A stretch of DNA of 59,541 nt, from positions 1 to 59,541 of the forward strand of contig JAISAQ010000063.1 in NCBI GenBank assembly GCA_031266775.1, read 5' to 3'. This document shows positions 17,130 through 25,477 of this stretch, piece by piece. The notes beneath the pieces were generated by a model. The model ran no database searches and was not told the DNA's origin. It saw nothing but the letters and a program-made list of their open reading frames with translations. Source of the stretch: Treponema sp. (lineage in GTDB: Bacteria > Spirochaetota > Spirochaetia > Treponematales > Breznakiellaceae). Every line of letters starts with the position of its first letter. Position 1 is the stretch's first letter. The translations under genes and the position numbers were made by a program.

Positions 17130-17840
17130 TTACCAGGGCAGCAGTTCGCCCTGATGGGTCATATACAGCTGATCTCCGGGACGCTTGTCAACGTCAAGGA
17201 CGATATTCACAATGTTATCCGCGCTTTCGCCGGGTTCGATGGAAGCGCCGCTCTGTTTTGCCCGCTCCCCGCCCATTTGCGTGCGGAGCCATCCGGGATG
17301 GAACAACAGGACCCGCGCATCCTTTTCCCAGAGTTCATTGGACAACAGTTTTCCCAGCATGTTCACCGCGGCCTTGGACATGCAGTACGCGTATTCCGCC
17401 CTGCGCCTGGCGGCGCCTATGCTTCCCGCCTCGGAAGAAATAATCACAACCACCGTTCCTTTTCCTATCAGGGGCCATAGTTCCCTGCCGAGCCTGAGCG
17501 TACCAAGGGTGTTTACATTGTAATACTGCATGCAGGTTTCACTGTCCGTGGCAGCCAGGCCCTTGTCATCGTGATACGCGAATATGCCCGCCACGCTGTA
17601 GACAATATCCACCTTCTTTTCCGATGCAGGCAGATCCCGTACCGCGTTTTTTACGCTCGCGTCATCCCCCAGATCGCACCGGAAAATGTGCAGCCGGGGA
17701 TTTTCACGTTGCAGTTCTTTTAATTCATCTGTTATTTGAAATTCAAGCCCGTATACAACATCGCCCAGTTGCAAATGTTTTTTCGCGATGCAGTACCCCA
17801 GTCCGCGGCCCGCGCCTGTAACCACCACAATTTTATCCAT
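17130..17840 (-). CDS. Short-chain dehydrogenase/reductase
   Basis: This 236-aa classical SDR has the cofactor loop VTGAGRGLGYCIAKK, the NNAG-equivalent YSVAGIF, the catalytic serine in ISSEAGS and the YAYCMSK (YxxxK) pair. It oxidises a hydroxyl or reduces a carbonyl using NAD(P). It sits between a zinc alcohol dehydrogenase and the kinase in the pentose operon, which suggests a sugar or polyol substrate (inference). Confidence 0.92.
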   Translation of the reverse strand: MDKIVVVTGAGRGLGYCIAKKHLQLGDVVYGLEFQITDELKELQRENPRLHIFRCDLGDDASVKNAVRDLPASEKKVDIVYSVAGIFAYHDDKGLAATDSETCMQYYNVNTLGTLRLGRELWPLIGKGTVVVIISSEAGSIGAARRRAEYAYCMSKAAVNMLGKLLSNELWEKDARVLLFHPGWLRTQMGGERAKQSGASIEPGESADNIVNIVLDVDKRPGDQLYMTHQGELLPW

Positions 17841-17867
17841 AAAAACCTTCCTTCCTGAAACGGGCTG

Positions 17868-18932
17868 CTACGTAGTGAGCCGGGCGGCGTCAAGCCCCCA
17901 AGGATAAAACATTATCTTGTTAAAGAAAAAACCTCCACCGGCGATCTTCCCAAAAATACCGGGCGCCTCGTCCAGGGAAAGCCTGTGGCTGATGATTTTT
18001 TCCGCGCTTGCCCCGTTCTTCATAAGCTCAATGGAACCCGTCCAGTCCGGTCCGGGAAAGGGGCTGGTAAAGGAATTCCACGAACCCCTGAGATCCAGCT
18101 GCTCCCGCATGATCATGTCCACCTCGTGTTCCGAAAGTTCAAGCCCCTTGTGGGAGATTCCCAAAAGTACCACCCTGCCGAGTTTTGAAACACAGTGAAT
18201 ACAGTCCCGCTGGGCGGAAGGAACCCCTGAAAAATCAACCGCCACATCCGTCCCGCCGCCTGATTCTTCCTTCACCTTTTTGGACACGCCGCCTTCCCCG
18301 GCGTTAATGATCACGTCCGCTCCAAGGGAAGAAGCGATCTTCAGTTTTTCGGGCCACACGTCCACGGCGATAATTTTTGAGGCCCCGTTCCTTTTCGCGT
18401 ATTGCAGCGCAAACAGCCCTATGGGCCCCGCGCCGTAAATGACAACGCTTTCCCCGCTTTTAAAGCCCGAGCGCGTCATGGCGTGCAGGGCGTTGGCGCA
18501 GGGGTCCGTGGCGGCAGCGTCTTCGTAAGAAATTTCAGGGGGAAGGCGGAGCAGGTTCGTCTTCTTTACCGCGATGTATTCGGCCATGGCGCCGTCACAC
18601 CGGGAACCGTAGTAATTGTAGTCTTCGCAAAGGGAGAATTCCCCCTTTCGGCACCATACGCACTTTCCGCAGGGAACAAGGGGCGGAACCGTAACCCGCT
18701 GTCCGGCGGAAAATTCTTCCGCATCTTTTCCGGTTTTTTCGATTCTGCCTGAAAATTCATGCCCGATGACAAGCGGCGACACGTGGGCACCGTAGCTGAG
18801 TACCCGCGGTATATCCGAACCGCAGACCCCGACGGCCATTACCTTGATCAATACTTCATCATCTTTAATCTCGGGAACCGGTATGTCTTCCGTTCTGAGA
18901 TCGCCCGGTTTATAGAGCCTTACCGCCTTCAT
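17868..18932 (-). CDS. Zinc-dependent polyol/alcohol dehydrogenase, GatD-like
   Basis: This 354-aa medium-chain dehydrogenase has the catalytic zinc ligands C (GVCGSDIPR), H and E (IGHEFSG), the four structural-zinc cysteines in CGKCVWCRKGEFSLC, and the Rossmann loop YGAGPIGLFALQYAK. The overall pattern resembles galactitol-1-phosphate 5-dehydrogenase and related sugar-alcohol dehydrogenases. It follows a palindromic repeat in the operon and starts at ATG 18932 after ACGGAGGA. Confidence 0.9.
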   Translation of the reverse strand: MKAVRLYKPGDLRTEDIPVPEIKDDEVLIKVMAVGVCGSDIPRVLSYGAHVSPLVIGHEFSGRIEKTGKDAEEFSAGQRVTVPPLVPCGKCVWCRKGEFSLCEDYNYYGSRCDGAMAEYIAVKKTNLLRLPPEISYEDAAATDPCANALHAMTRSGFKSGESVVIYGAGPIGLFALQYAKRNGASKIIAVDVWPEKLKIASSLGADVIINAGEGGVSKKVKEESGGGTDVAVDFSGVPSAQRDCIHCVSKLGRVVLLGISHKGLELSEHEVDMIMREQLDLRGSWNSFTSPFPGPDWTGSIELMKNGASAEKIISHRLSLDEAPGIFGKIAGGGFFFNKIMFYPWGLDAARLTT

Positions 18933-18946
18933 GCCGTCCTCCGTTG

Positions 18947-18983
18947 AATAGAGTTGTTCAATAACTTCAGTTATTGAACAACT
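18947..18983 (-). repeat. GTTGTTCAATAACT palindrome, copy 2, inside the operon
   Basis: A near-perfect palindrome (18952-18983, AGTTGTTCAATAACT paired with AGTTATTGAACAACT) with the conserved AATAGAG flank on the left lies in the 61-bp gap between the GH51 gene and the GatD-like gene. In the mRNA it would form a stable stem in mid-operon, which could separate expression of upstream and downstream genes. Confidence 0.85.
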
Positions 18984-18993
18984 TCCACTTAAA

Positions 18994-20520
18994 TCATTCA
19001 GCGCTTCCCTGGATTTTTTTAAGCCGTATCACGTTCCACGACAGCCTGGGCAGCGACGCGGATACAAGCCCGCCGTCGACAGCGGCGTTTCCCCGGCTGT
19101 GGGGCGTTACTTTTCGCGGCTCCTGTTCCGTATTGGTGTCTTTGGGACCGGCGCTTTCCACAATGATGTGTTCTTCCACCCTGTATTTTGAAAAACCCCG
19201 CAGTTTCAGTTCCAGGGGAAGGCTTTCATCGAGGCTGCGGTTAACGGCAAAGACTGCAAGATCCCCGCCGTCCGCCAGCACCGCCGCCGCGTCCAGATAC
19301 GGGACGCCCGTATAATCGGTACTGTCGTATTTCGGCGAATCTATCCGGACTGCAAGGCTCGTTCCCCGCCCGTATTTTGAGAAGTGAAGCCAGGCATAAT
19401 AGGGAGGCAGCACCCACACGCCGGAGGCGGAGGTGCGTATATGGGAAATACAGTTGACAAGCTCGGACATGCAGGCAATTTCAACCCGGTCGGCATGGCG
19501 GAGTATTGTTATCAGCATGCCGCCCAAAGCCACCGTATCTTCCTGGCAATAGGCATCCTCAAGCAGGGGGGGCGCGACCGCCCAGATTTTTTCTTCTTCA
19601 TGCCGCTGTTCATCGGATTCGGAAACGCCGTGCCAGGTGTTGTACTCGTCAAAGGATATGTTTACCGTGTGTTTGCTCCGCAGTTTTGCCTTTACATAAT
19701 CAATGGTGGAAACGGTGTCCCTGAAGAACCGGTCTGTGGAAAGCGGTTTGGCAAGATAATTCGGAGTATCCTTTTTGGCGTTGCTCAGGTAATGATGAAC
19801 GGAAAGATAATCAACATCCTCGTACGATTCCTCAAGCGCCGCCGCGTCAAAGGAAGGATAAGTCGGCATCCCCGGATTGGAAGAACCCGCCAGTACGGTT
19901 TTAATTGACTTGTCCACCCGCTTCATGCCGCGGGACGCCTCCCGGGCCAGCATTCCGTAGGCGGTCCCCGTTGTATGCCCCACCTGCCAGGGGCCGTCTA
20001 TTTCGTTGGTAAGACACCAGTATTTTATTCCGTGCGGTTCGGGGTACCCGTGGGCGATCCGCAGATCCGACCAGTACGTGCCTTTGGGAAAATTACAGTA
20101 CTCAACGACGTACATGGCGTCCAGTATCCCCCTGGTACAGAGGTTCACGGTCATCATGATCCCCGAGCCGTTGCGCTTTGACCAGCCGGCAAATTCGTTA
20201 ATGCCGAATTCATTGGTTTCTATGCAGTACCAGGCAGGCTCGGCCCGCCGGGGGCGCTGTTCCACGGGCCCGATGCTGTCCTCCCAGCGGTAGGTGGATG
20301 TGTAATTCCCTCCGGGGAAGCGGTTCAGGGTAAGGTTAAGCGGCTTGATTGCCTCAAGGACATCTTCGCGGAAACCGTGTGTATCCGCCCTGGGATGCCC
20401 CGGCTCATAAATGCCGTGATAAATGCAGCGGCCCAGCGGCTCGACAAAAGAACTAAAAACCTTTTCGTCGACGGCCGCGATAATAAAATCCCTGTCCAGT
20501 ATTACTGTTGCCTTTTCCAT
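18994..20520 (-). CDS. Alpha-L-arabinofuranosidase, GH51
   Basis: This 508-aa enzyme has the GH51 catalytic pair: acid/base E173 in CLTNEIDGPW and nucleophile E292 in ISFDEYNTW. The N-terminal GRCIYHGIYEPGHP and the C-terminal beta domain also fit the family. It releases L-arabinofuranose from arabinan or arabinoxylan oligosaccharides. There is no signal peptide, so it acts on imported oligosaccharides in the cytoplasm. It is the fifth gene of the operon, and this enzyme names the pathway: arabinose-containing plant material. Confidence 0.95.
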   Translation of the reverse strand: MEKATVILDRDFIIAAVDEKVFSSFVEPLGRCIYHGIYEPGHPRADTHGFREDVLEAIKPLNLTLNRFPGGNYTSTYRWEDSIGPVEQRPRRAEPAWYCIETNEFGINEFAGWSKRNGSGIMMTVNLCTRGILDAMYVVEYCNFPKGTYWSDLRIAHGYPEPHGIKYWCLTNEIDGPWQVGHTTGTAYGMLAREASRGMKRVDKSIKTVLAGSSNPGMPTYPSFDAAALEESYEDVDYLSVHHYLSNAKKDTPNYLAKPLSTDRFFRDTVSTIDYVKAKLRSKHTVNISFDEYNTWHGVSESDEQRHEEEKIWAVAPPLLEDAYCQEDTVALGGMLITILRHADRVEIACMSELVNCISHIRTSASGVWVLPPYYAWLHFSKYGRGTSLAVRIDSPKYDSTDYTGVPYLDAAAVLADGGDLAVFAVNRSLDESLPLELKLRGFSKYRVEEHIIVESAGPKDTNTEQEPRKVTPHSRGNAAVDGGLVSASLPRLSWNVIRLKKIQGSAE

Positions 20521-20538
20521 TCCCCTTCCCCCGCCTTC

Positions 20539-20925
20539 CTAAGCTTGTATGATCTCAATCTCTACGCCGCTGGGATCCGCTATCAGCATCACCCTCTTTT
20601 TGACCCCCTGAATATATTCCGGCGCCAGATTTATCCTGACGCCCGCCTGTTTGCAGCGCTCGTACAATCCGTCAAGATCGTCTGTTACCAGGGCCATGTG
20701 GCGGTAAATTCCCACGTCGGTATTGCCGGTTTTCCATTCCCTTTGGGGATTTTTATAGCCGATAAGCTCCAGCTTTACCCCCGGCAGGGCGTAGTAGTAA
20801 AGAACATGATCCCCCAAATCAACCGTTTCCAGTTTTTTGAGTTCCAGAATGTTTTCATAAAAATCGAACGCCTTTTCCGTATCGGTACAATTGACCGTAA
20901 CGTGATCGACTCCGGTTATTTTCAT
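20539..20925 (-). CDS. VOC-family (glyoxalase-fold) protein
   Basis: This 128-aa vicinal-oxygen-chelate protein has the paired beta-alpha-beta-beta-beta modules: ITGVDHVTVNCTDTEKAFDFY, then RHMALVTDDLDGLYERC, then GVEIEIIQA at the end. His and Glu at the usual metal-ligand positions are visible (VDHVT, MALVTDD, VEIE). The reaction is unknown; the fold supports isomerisation, epimerisation or lyase reactions. It overlaps neither neighbour and starts at ATG 20925 after AAGGAGG. Confidence 0.88.
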   Translation of the reverse strand: MKITGVDHVTVNCTDTEKAFDFYENILELKKLETVDLGDHVLYYYALPGVKLELIGYKNPQREWKTGNTDVGIYRHMALVTDDLDGLYERCKQAGVRINLAPEYIQGVKKRVMLIADPSGVEIEIIQA

Positions 20926-20937
20926 GACGAGGCCTCC

Positions 20938-22335
20938 TTACACTTCCACGTATTCTATTTCCAGAATCCGGCAGAGGGCCTCGAACCGGCTCCTTACATC
21001 GCCGAGAAACAACACCTCGTGATGGGTCCCGCCGAGCCTGAGCCATTCATCCATGGCCCTGCGTATTCCCGAATCGGGCTTGAAGAAGGCGTGGTTCATC
21101 GGCACGTCTTTTAATTCCTCCGTGTCCAGAACGGTTCCCTGGGAAACGACAAGCCGGTACTGTCCTCCCGCCACGGAAACCAGGGAAAGGAGGGTGGCCC
21201 GTCCGGGCTCCACGTTGAATTTGGGAGTCGGCGGATTTTCCGCGTCGCCTATATCCAGGGGCCGGTCAATAAGCGTTACCCCCCTGTCCTTCCGGGCGAC
21301 TTTCCAGTTTCCTTCTCCCATGTGGGAAAGCATGGCCGCGTCCCTGCCGAAATCAAGGGAGTACATTTCGGTAAAGTGCGGATTCTCCGCGAGCATGTGG
21401 CCTATTACCGTAAGGAGCAGCACATTGGTATCCCCTTCGGCGGAATACCCGTATCCCTTTGCCAAAAGGCTCGAGCCTCCAAGTATGGGAAGCTGCTTTA
21501 ACCTGCCGTCTTCCTTGTAGATATTAAAGAACTGGGAGAAGCCGTCGTAGCCGTTTTCAACAAGGAATTTTTCAAAGGCGATCTGCATCCTGGCGGCGTA
21601 ACGGTGGCTTTCCGCGGGCAGTCTGGGATCTATCCTGAAATTCTTTTTGTCTTCCGCAATCTGGGCGTCAATTTCCGCGTCGCTTGTCTTTTCCATAAGG
21701 GCGTAAACCGGCCCTATGGTTTCGTGATTGGCCTCGACGCCGAATGTGCGGCAGAAGGCGGCGTCGTCTCCCATGATGTCTCCCATGTTGTGCATGCGTC
21801 CGAAAATGGCGACTCTGGTTTTTTTCAGCCTGGCCGCCGTATTGGCCGCCTGGGCCCAGTCGGCAACGAAGGATTTGAAGCGCTGCGACTGCCAGTCTTC
21901 GGTGATGATCGCGGGCTTTATTCCGCAGCGCATCAGCACGTTCGACGTATCCTGAATGCCGTGAATGCCCTGGTTGGTGGTGCAGAGGGTCCAGTTCCAG
22001 TTGAGGGTAACATTCGCCAGCGGCTGGATGTTGGCCAGAAGAAGAGGCAGGTTGTTTTTCTTCATGGCCTGAATCAGCCTGTTTGCGGGACTGTAAAGAA
22101 GATTGACGATCATGATCCCGTCGTATTCTTTATCGTTGAAGTATTTAACATGTTTTTCAATATCGGACCGTTCTTTGGCGGGACCGGGAAAATCCACCTC
22201 CACGGCATCGGAGAGCCGGGCGGCGACTTCCCGCGCCCATTTTTCCTGCATTTTGGGAAGTTCCGGCTGGGACTTGTCATAAAGCCCCTGCATCAATCCC
22301 AAAAATCCGATTTTCGGTTTCTGTTTTACAATCAT
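20938..22335 (-). CDS. L-arabinose isomerase family protein
   Basis: This 465-aa protein has the L-fucose/L-arabinose isomerase fold. Metal-site segments can be matched to AraA: GYGYSAEGDTNVLL (first Glu), FTEMYSLDFG (second Glu), SHMGEG (His), and LGGTHHEV with H438/H439. Sequence similarity elsewhere is low, and it is shorter than classic AraA (about 500 aa), so it may act on a different aldose. It should supply the ketose for the FGGY kinase of the same operon. It starts at ATG 22335 after GGAGGAAGG. Confidence 0.85.
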   Translation of the reverse strand: MIVKQKPKIGFLGLMQGLYDKSQPELPKMQEKWAREVAARLSDAVEVDFPGPAKERSDIEKHVKYFNDKEYDGIMIVNLLYSPANRLIQAMKKNNLPLLLANIQPLANVTLNWNWTLCTTNQGIHGIQDTSNVLMRCGIKPAIITEDWQSQRFKSFVADWAQAANTAARLKKTRVAIFGRMHNMGDIMGDDAAFCRTFGVEANHETIGPVYALMEKTSDAEIDAQIAEDKKNFRIDPRLPAESHRYAARMQIAFEKFLVENGYDGFSQFFNIYKEDGRLKQLPILGGSSLLAKGYGYSAEGDTNVLLLTVIGHMLAENPHFTEMYSLDFGRDAAMLSHMGEGNWKVARKDRGVTLIDRPLDIGDAENPPTPKFNVEPGRATLLSLVSVAGGQYRLVVSQGTVLDTEELKDVPMNHAFFKPDSGIRRAMDEWLRLGGTHHEVLFLGDVRSRFEALCRILEIEYVEV

Positions 22336-22347
22336 GACCTTCCTCCT

Positions 22348-23394
22348 TCAGCTTTTTTCCATTACAACAACCGCTTTTAGTACGGAACCTTCCGCCGCCT
22401 CTTTAAAAGCGGTTTCAATTTCACAAAGCGGATACCGTTTGGAAATGAATCTCCCTGCGTTAATTTTGCCGCTGCGCAGAAGTTCCATGGCGGCCCTGTT
22501 CTGCGCCGGGGTTGAGGCATGCGCCCCAAAGACCCCAATTTCGCGGTAATGAATGAGGTTACTGTCCAGAAAACCAAGCCCGTCTCCGGGAAGACCGCCA
22601 AAAAGCGAAAGCCTCCCGCATTTGGCCAAGGACTCAAGACCGTCACGCTGGGCAGAACCCGCCGAGCAGGCGATAATGGCCGCGTCGGCGCCCTTGCCGC
22701 CTGTAAGGCGGATAATTTCGCGGGCGGCGCCTTCCTTTTCCCCGGCGATAAACGTTACGCCGTCAAGCAGTTCCTCCGCCTGCCGCCGGCGCTCCAGGGC
22801 GGGCTCCACGATAAACACCCGCGCTCCCCGCGAACGGGCCAGTTCGGCATGCATGCAGCCGATAATCCCGCTGCCAAAGATCGCCACGTCTTCCCCGGCT
22901 TCAATACACAGATACGACTGGGCGTTTATTACGCAGGCAAGGGGTTCGCTCAGGGTAAAAGGAACCGGATCGGGAAGAGGGGGCAATGCATACACATTCC
23001 CCATAAGAAACGCCTTTTTGGGAAATACGGCGTACTCGGCAAAACCGCCGTCGTACTGAAAACCCATTGTCGCAAGGCGGTCGCACATGTTGGTATGGCC
23101 TTTCCCGCAGTTGAAACACTCGCCGCAGCCTATGGCCGGGGCCATGGACACATAATCGCCCACCCTGAAACCGCCGGGAAGCCCCGGGGCAAGCTCCGTG
23201 ACGCGCCCTACCATTTCGTGCCCCACTATCCGGCCCATCCCGGTCTTTTCACTGCCGAAACGGTACATGCGGACATCGGTGCCGCAGATCGAACAGGCGA
23301 CAATCTTGACCAGGGCCCCCTCGCCGCCCAAAACCGGCGCCGGCGCCTCTTCCAGCCTGAGTTCCCTGCCGCCCCAATAACGATACGCAAGCAT
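22348..23394 (-). CDS. Zinc-dependent alcohol/sorbitol dehydrogenase family protein
   Basis: This 348-aa medium-chain dehydrogenase has catalytic zinc residues in SICGTDVRM and VGHEMVG, structural-zinc cysteines in CGECFNCGKGHTNMC and the cofactor loop FGSGIIGCMHAELARSRG. It is only distantly related to the second such enzyme in this operon (17868-18932), so the pair is not a recent duplication. It is the second gene of the operon, next to the isomerase. Confidence 0.9.
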   Translation of the reverse strand: MLAYRYWGGRELRLEEAPAPVLGGEGALVKIVACSICGTDVRMYRFGSEKTGMGRIVGHEMVGRVTELAPGLPGGFRVGDYVSMAPAIGCGECFNCGKGHTNMCDRLATMGFQYDGGFAEYAVFPKKAFLMGNVYALPPLPDPVPFTLSEPLACVINAQSYLCIEAGEDVAIFGSGIIGCMHAELARSRGARVFIVEPALERRRQAEELLDGVTFIAGEKEGAAREIIRLTGGKGADAAIIACSAGSAQRDGLESLAKCGRLSLFGGLPGDGLGFLDSNLIHYREIGVFGAHASTPAQNRAAMELLRSGKINAGRFISKRYPLCEIETAFKEAAEGSVLKAVVVMEKS

Positions 23395-23409
23395 AAATGT
23401 TTATTTTCC

Positions 23410-23868
23410 TCAGTCGTTTTCCAGCAGTTCAAGAATCAGTTTAAGGGATTTCTTCGCGTCGATGTACGCATAGCGCCCGCCAGTATATTCGCCGGTTTGA
23501 AGGCAGGGGAATCCCTGCTTTTCACAGACCGCAATCTTTTCTTTCATCCCTTTGATAACAAAGGCAATATGATGAAAGCCCTCGCCGTTCTTCTCAAGAT
23601 CCTGCCGCCAGGTCGAATGAGGATCCTTGTCCGGCTCTATCAATTCAATATCGACATTGGGCCCGACATGAAAAAACGCCAGCTTCGCCCTTGCCTGTGA
23701 AGGCTGCCCCATGAACCTAGTCTCCGCTTCCTCCAGCGTTCCCGTCGCGCTTACAGGCGGCGGATCAACGCCCAAAAATTTCGCGTACTCAAGCCTGGTC
23801 TTCTCAATGTCATGAACCAAAAGGCCGATCTGAGTTACCAGTTCCGTACCCAAAACAGGATTTCCCAT
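23410..23868 (-). CDS. VOC-family protein, methylmalonyl-CoA epimerase-like
   Basis: This 152-aa protein has the two-module VOC fold with TQIGLLVHDIEKTRLEYAKF, DIELIEPDKDPHSTW and GEGFHHIAFVIKGMKEK, a pattern also seen in methylmalonyl-CoA epimerases. The first ligand position holds Q rather than H, so a different metal geometry or function is possible. It is the first gene of the operon with a strong GGAGGT ribosome site. Confidence 0.88.
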   Translation of the reverse strand: MGNPVLGTELVTQIGLLVHDIEKTRLEYAKFLGVDPPPVSATGTLEEAETRFMGQPSQARAKLAFFHVGPNVDIELIEPDKDPHSTWRQDLEKNGEGFHHIAFVIKGMKEKIAVCEKQGFPCLQTGEYTGGRYAYIDAKKSLKLILELLEND

Positions 23869-23895
23869 ACTGTTACCTCCAAAGTGTTGTGACAG

Positions 23896-23923
23896 CTTAT
23901 ACCCGCGAATTGTAACAAGTCAA
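23896..23923 (-). promoter_or_regulatory. Promoter of the pentose operon
   Basis: Minus-strand TTGACT (23923-23918) and TATAAG (23901-23896) are 16 nt apart, upstream of the first VOC gene. The divergent regulator promoter is within 100 bp, so one regulator could control both. Confidence 0.6.
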
Positions 23924-23982
23924 CCAAAATTCATGGTTTTTTTTACAAAATTTGACAGATTTCGTGATAAATATTCCATTGC

Positions 23983-24013
23983 TTGACAAAAGACCAAACA
24001 TACCTTCTATAAT
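23983..24013 (+). promoter_or_regulatory. Promoter of the DeoR-family regulator
   Basis: TTGACA (23983-23988) and TATAAT (24008-24013) are present but separated by 19 nt; CTATAA with 18 nt is an alternative. The box ends 1 nt before ATG 24015 and 10 nt before ATG 24024, so the leader is absent or very short. Confidence 0.5.
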
Positions 24014-24014
24014 T

Positions 24015-24773
24015 ATGAATACCATGTACAACAGACTTGGGCGCCTCGGCCGGATAACAGAGCTTTTACGCGAACGAAACGGGGCGTCCATCCGGGATCT
24101 GGCGCGGGAATTTACGGTTTCGGAGATGACCATCCGCAGGGACCTTGAAAAGCTGCGGGAGGATAATATAATATCCCTGGTTCACGGGGCGGCCATTTAT
24201 AAATCCTACAATCTGGATCTTGAAAAAGGGGTCAACATATCCGAAAAAGAGCGGATCGGCAAGGCGGCCGCGAAGAGGATTCAGATGGACGATACCATCA
24301 TCATTGACATAGGGACCACCACCGAGCATCTGGCCCGGCACATACCACGGAATTTTTCCATCAGCGCCCTGTGTTTTACCATGAATTCCCTGGCGGAACT
24401 GTACAAAAAAAACGTAAAGAGTTTTATTATCGGGGGAGGGGCTTTTCATCCGGATACCCAGCTTTTTGAATCTCCTGAAACCATTGAACTGATACGCAGG
24501 ACCAGGGCGACAAAATTTTTTGTCAGCACCGCCGGAATAAACCGCAAGCTGGAACTTACCACCGTTAATTTTTATGAGGTTGCCGTAAAGCAGACCTGCA
24601 TCCAGCACGCGGATCAAAAATTCCTTTTGGCGGATTCCACCAAATTCGACAAGGTAAAACCCGCCTATTTTGGCCATCTGAACGATATTGACGCGGTGAT
24701 AACCGACAGCGGCATTTCAGAAGAATGGGTCCGCATTCTGGAAAACATGGGCATAGAGGTGGAAATCGTCTAA
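24015..24773 (+). CDS. DeoR-family transcriptional regulator
   Basis: This 252-aa regulator has a DeoR helix-turn-helix (RLGRITELLRERNGASIRDL followed by FTVSEMTIRRDLEKL) and a C-terminal sugar-phosphate sensing domain (DDTIIIDIGTTTEHLARHI, then FIIGGGAFHPDTQLF). Regulators of this family repress sugar operons until a phosphorylated sugar binds. Being divergent from the pentose operon, it is its likely controller. ATG 24015 and ATG 24024 are both plausible; the frame is open further upstream, but that part overlaps the promoter. Confidence 0.92.
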   Translation: MNTMYNRLGRLGRITELLRERNGASIRDLAREFTVSEMTIRRDLEKLREDNIISLVHGAAIYKSYNLDLEKGVNISEKERIGKAAAKRIQMDDTIIIDIGTTTEHLARHIPRNFSISALCFTMNSLAELYKKNVKSFIIGGGAFHPDTQLFESPETIELIRRTRATKFFVSTAGINRKLELTTVNFYEVAVKQTCIQHADQKFLLADSTKFDKVKPAYFGHLNDIDAVITDSGISEEWVRILENMGIEVEIV

Positions 24774-24802
24774 CAGAACGGCGCGCGGCGTGAGGGCGCG
24801 GC

Positions 24803-25456
24803 CTAAAAGGGGGCGCTGAACCCCAAGTTAAGAAAGAAAGCGTGCTTTCCCGAATAATTCCTGTATCCGGCGTCGAACTTCAGCGTTTTGGGAATAATGT
24901 AATTTCCCCATTTAATTCTCCAGAGAAAACGCAGCCCCGCGCTGAAGAGAAGCGCGTCCAGTTTCAACGCCGTTATGTTGTCGGGCCGCCGGCCGCCCCT
25001 TACCTGGTTGAACTTGAACGGCTGCCCGTCGGTAAGATCGTACATGAAATTTTCCACGACAATGTAATTTGCCGAAACAAAGGGGCCCAGGATCATGTTG
25101 TCCCTGAACAGGAGATTCCAGTAAAAGAGCGGATTAAGAAAAAACAGTTTGTCTATGTCCAGTTCCGCGTCCTGGTGAAAATACCCCGAAAACCGTATGA
25201 GCTGGTATTCGAATCCAAAGTGAAGAACCCTGTGCTCAATGAAGAATTCCCCAAGGGCAATGGTCATTTCAAAATTATGCTCTTCGCCTTTTTTGGCAAT
25301 CTGGTTTTTGTGATGATCCGGAAAATTCACCCCTCCCCCGAAAAAAACGAAGTTGGGGGAAAAGGAAAACTGGTCAAAAAAATTTCCGGCCGCCGCCGGA
25401 AACGCCGCGGCAAGAAACGCGGCGGTAAAAAGGCCCTTCAAAAACAAATTCCGCAT
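24803..25456 (-). CDS. Exported protein, probable outer-membrane beta-barrel
   Basis: This 217-aa protein has a clear signal peptide (FTAAFLAAAFPAAAGNFF) and an aromatic-rich body with alternating hydrophobic strands (HFGFEYQLIRFSGYF, NMILGPFVSANYIVV, KFDAGYRNYSGK) ending in FSAPF, the C-terminal phenylalanine typical of outer-membrane barrels. I do not recognise a specific family. It follows the TPR gene by 21 nt and is probably the last gene of that chain. Confidence 0.75.
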   Translation of the reverse strand: MRNLFLKGLFTAAFLAAAFPAAAGNFFDQFSFSPNFVFFGGGVNFPDHHKNQIAKKGEEHNFEMTIALGEFFIEHRVLHFGFEYQLIRFSGYFHQDAELDIDKLFFLNPLFYWNLLFRDNMILGPFVSANYIVVENFMYDLTDGQPFKFNQVRGGRRPDNITALKLDALLFSAGLRFLWRIKWGNYIIPKTLKFDAGYRNYSGKHAFFLNLGFSAPF

Positions 25457-25477
25457 GATCCGGAAAGGCCTTTCCCC

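Noticed and set aside
25200-25225. TTCGAATCC resembling a tRNA T-arm
   Set aside because: It lies inside the barrel-protein gene and no cloverleaf can be drawn around it.
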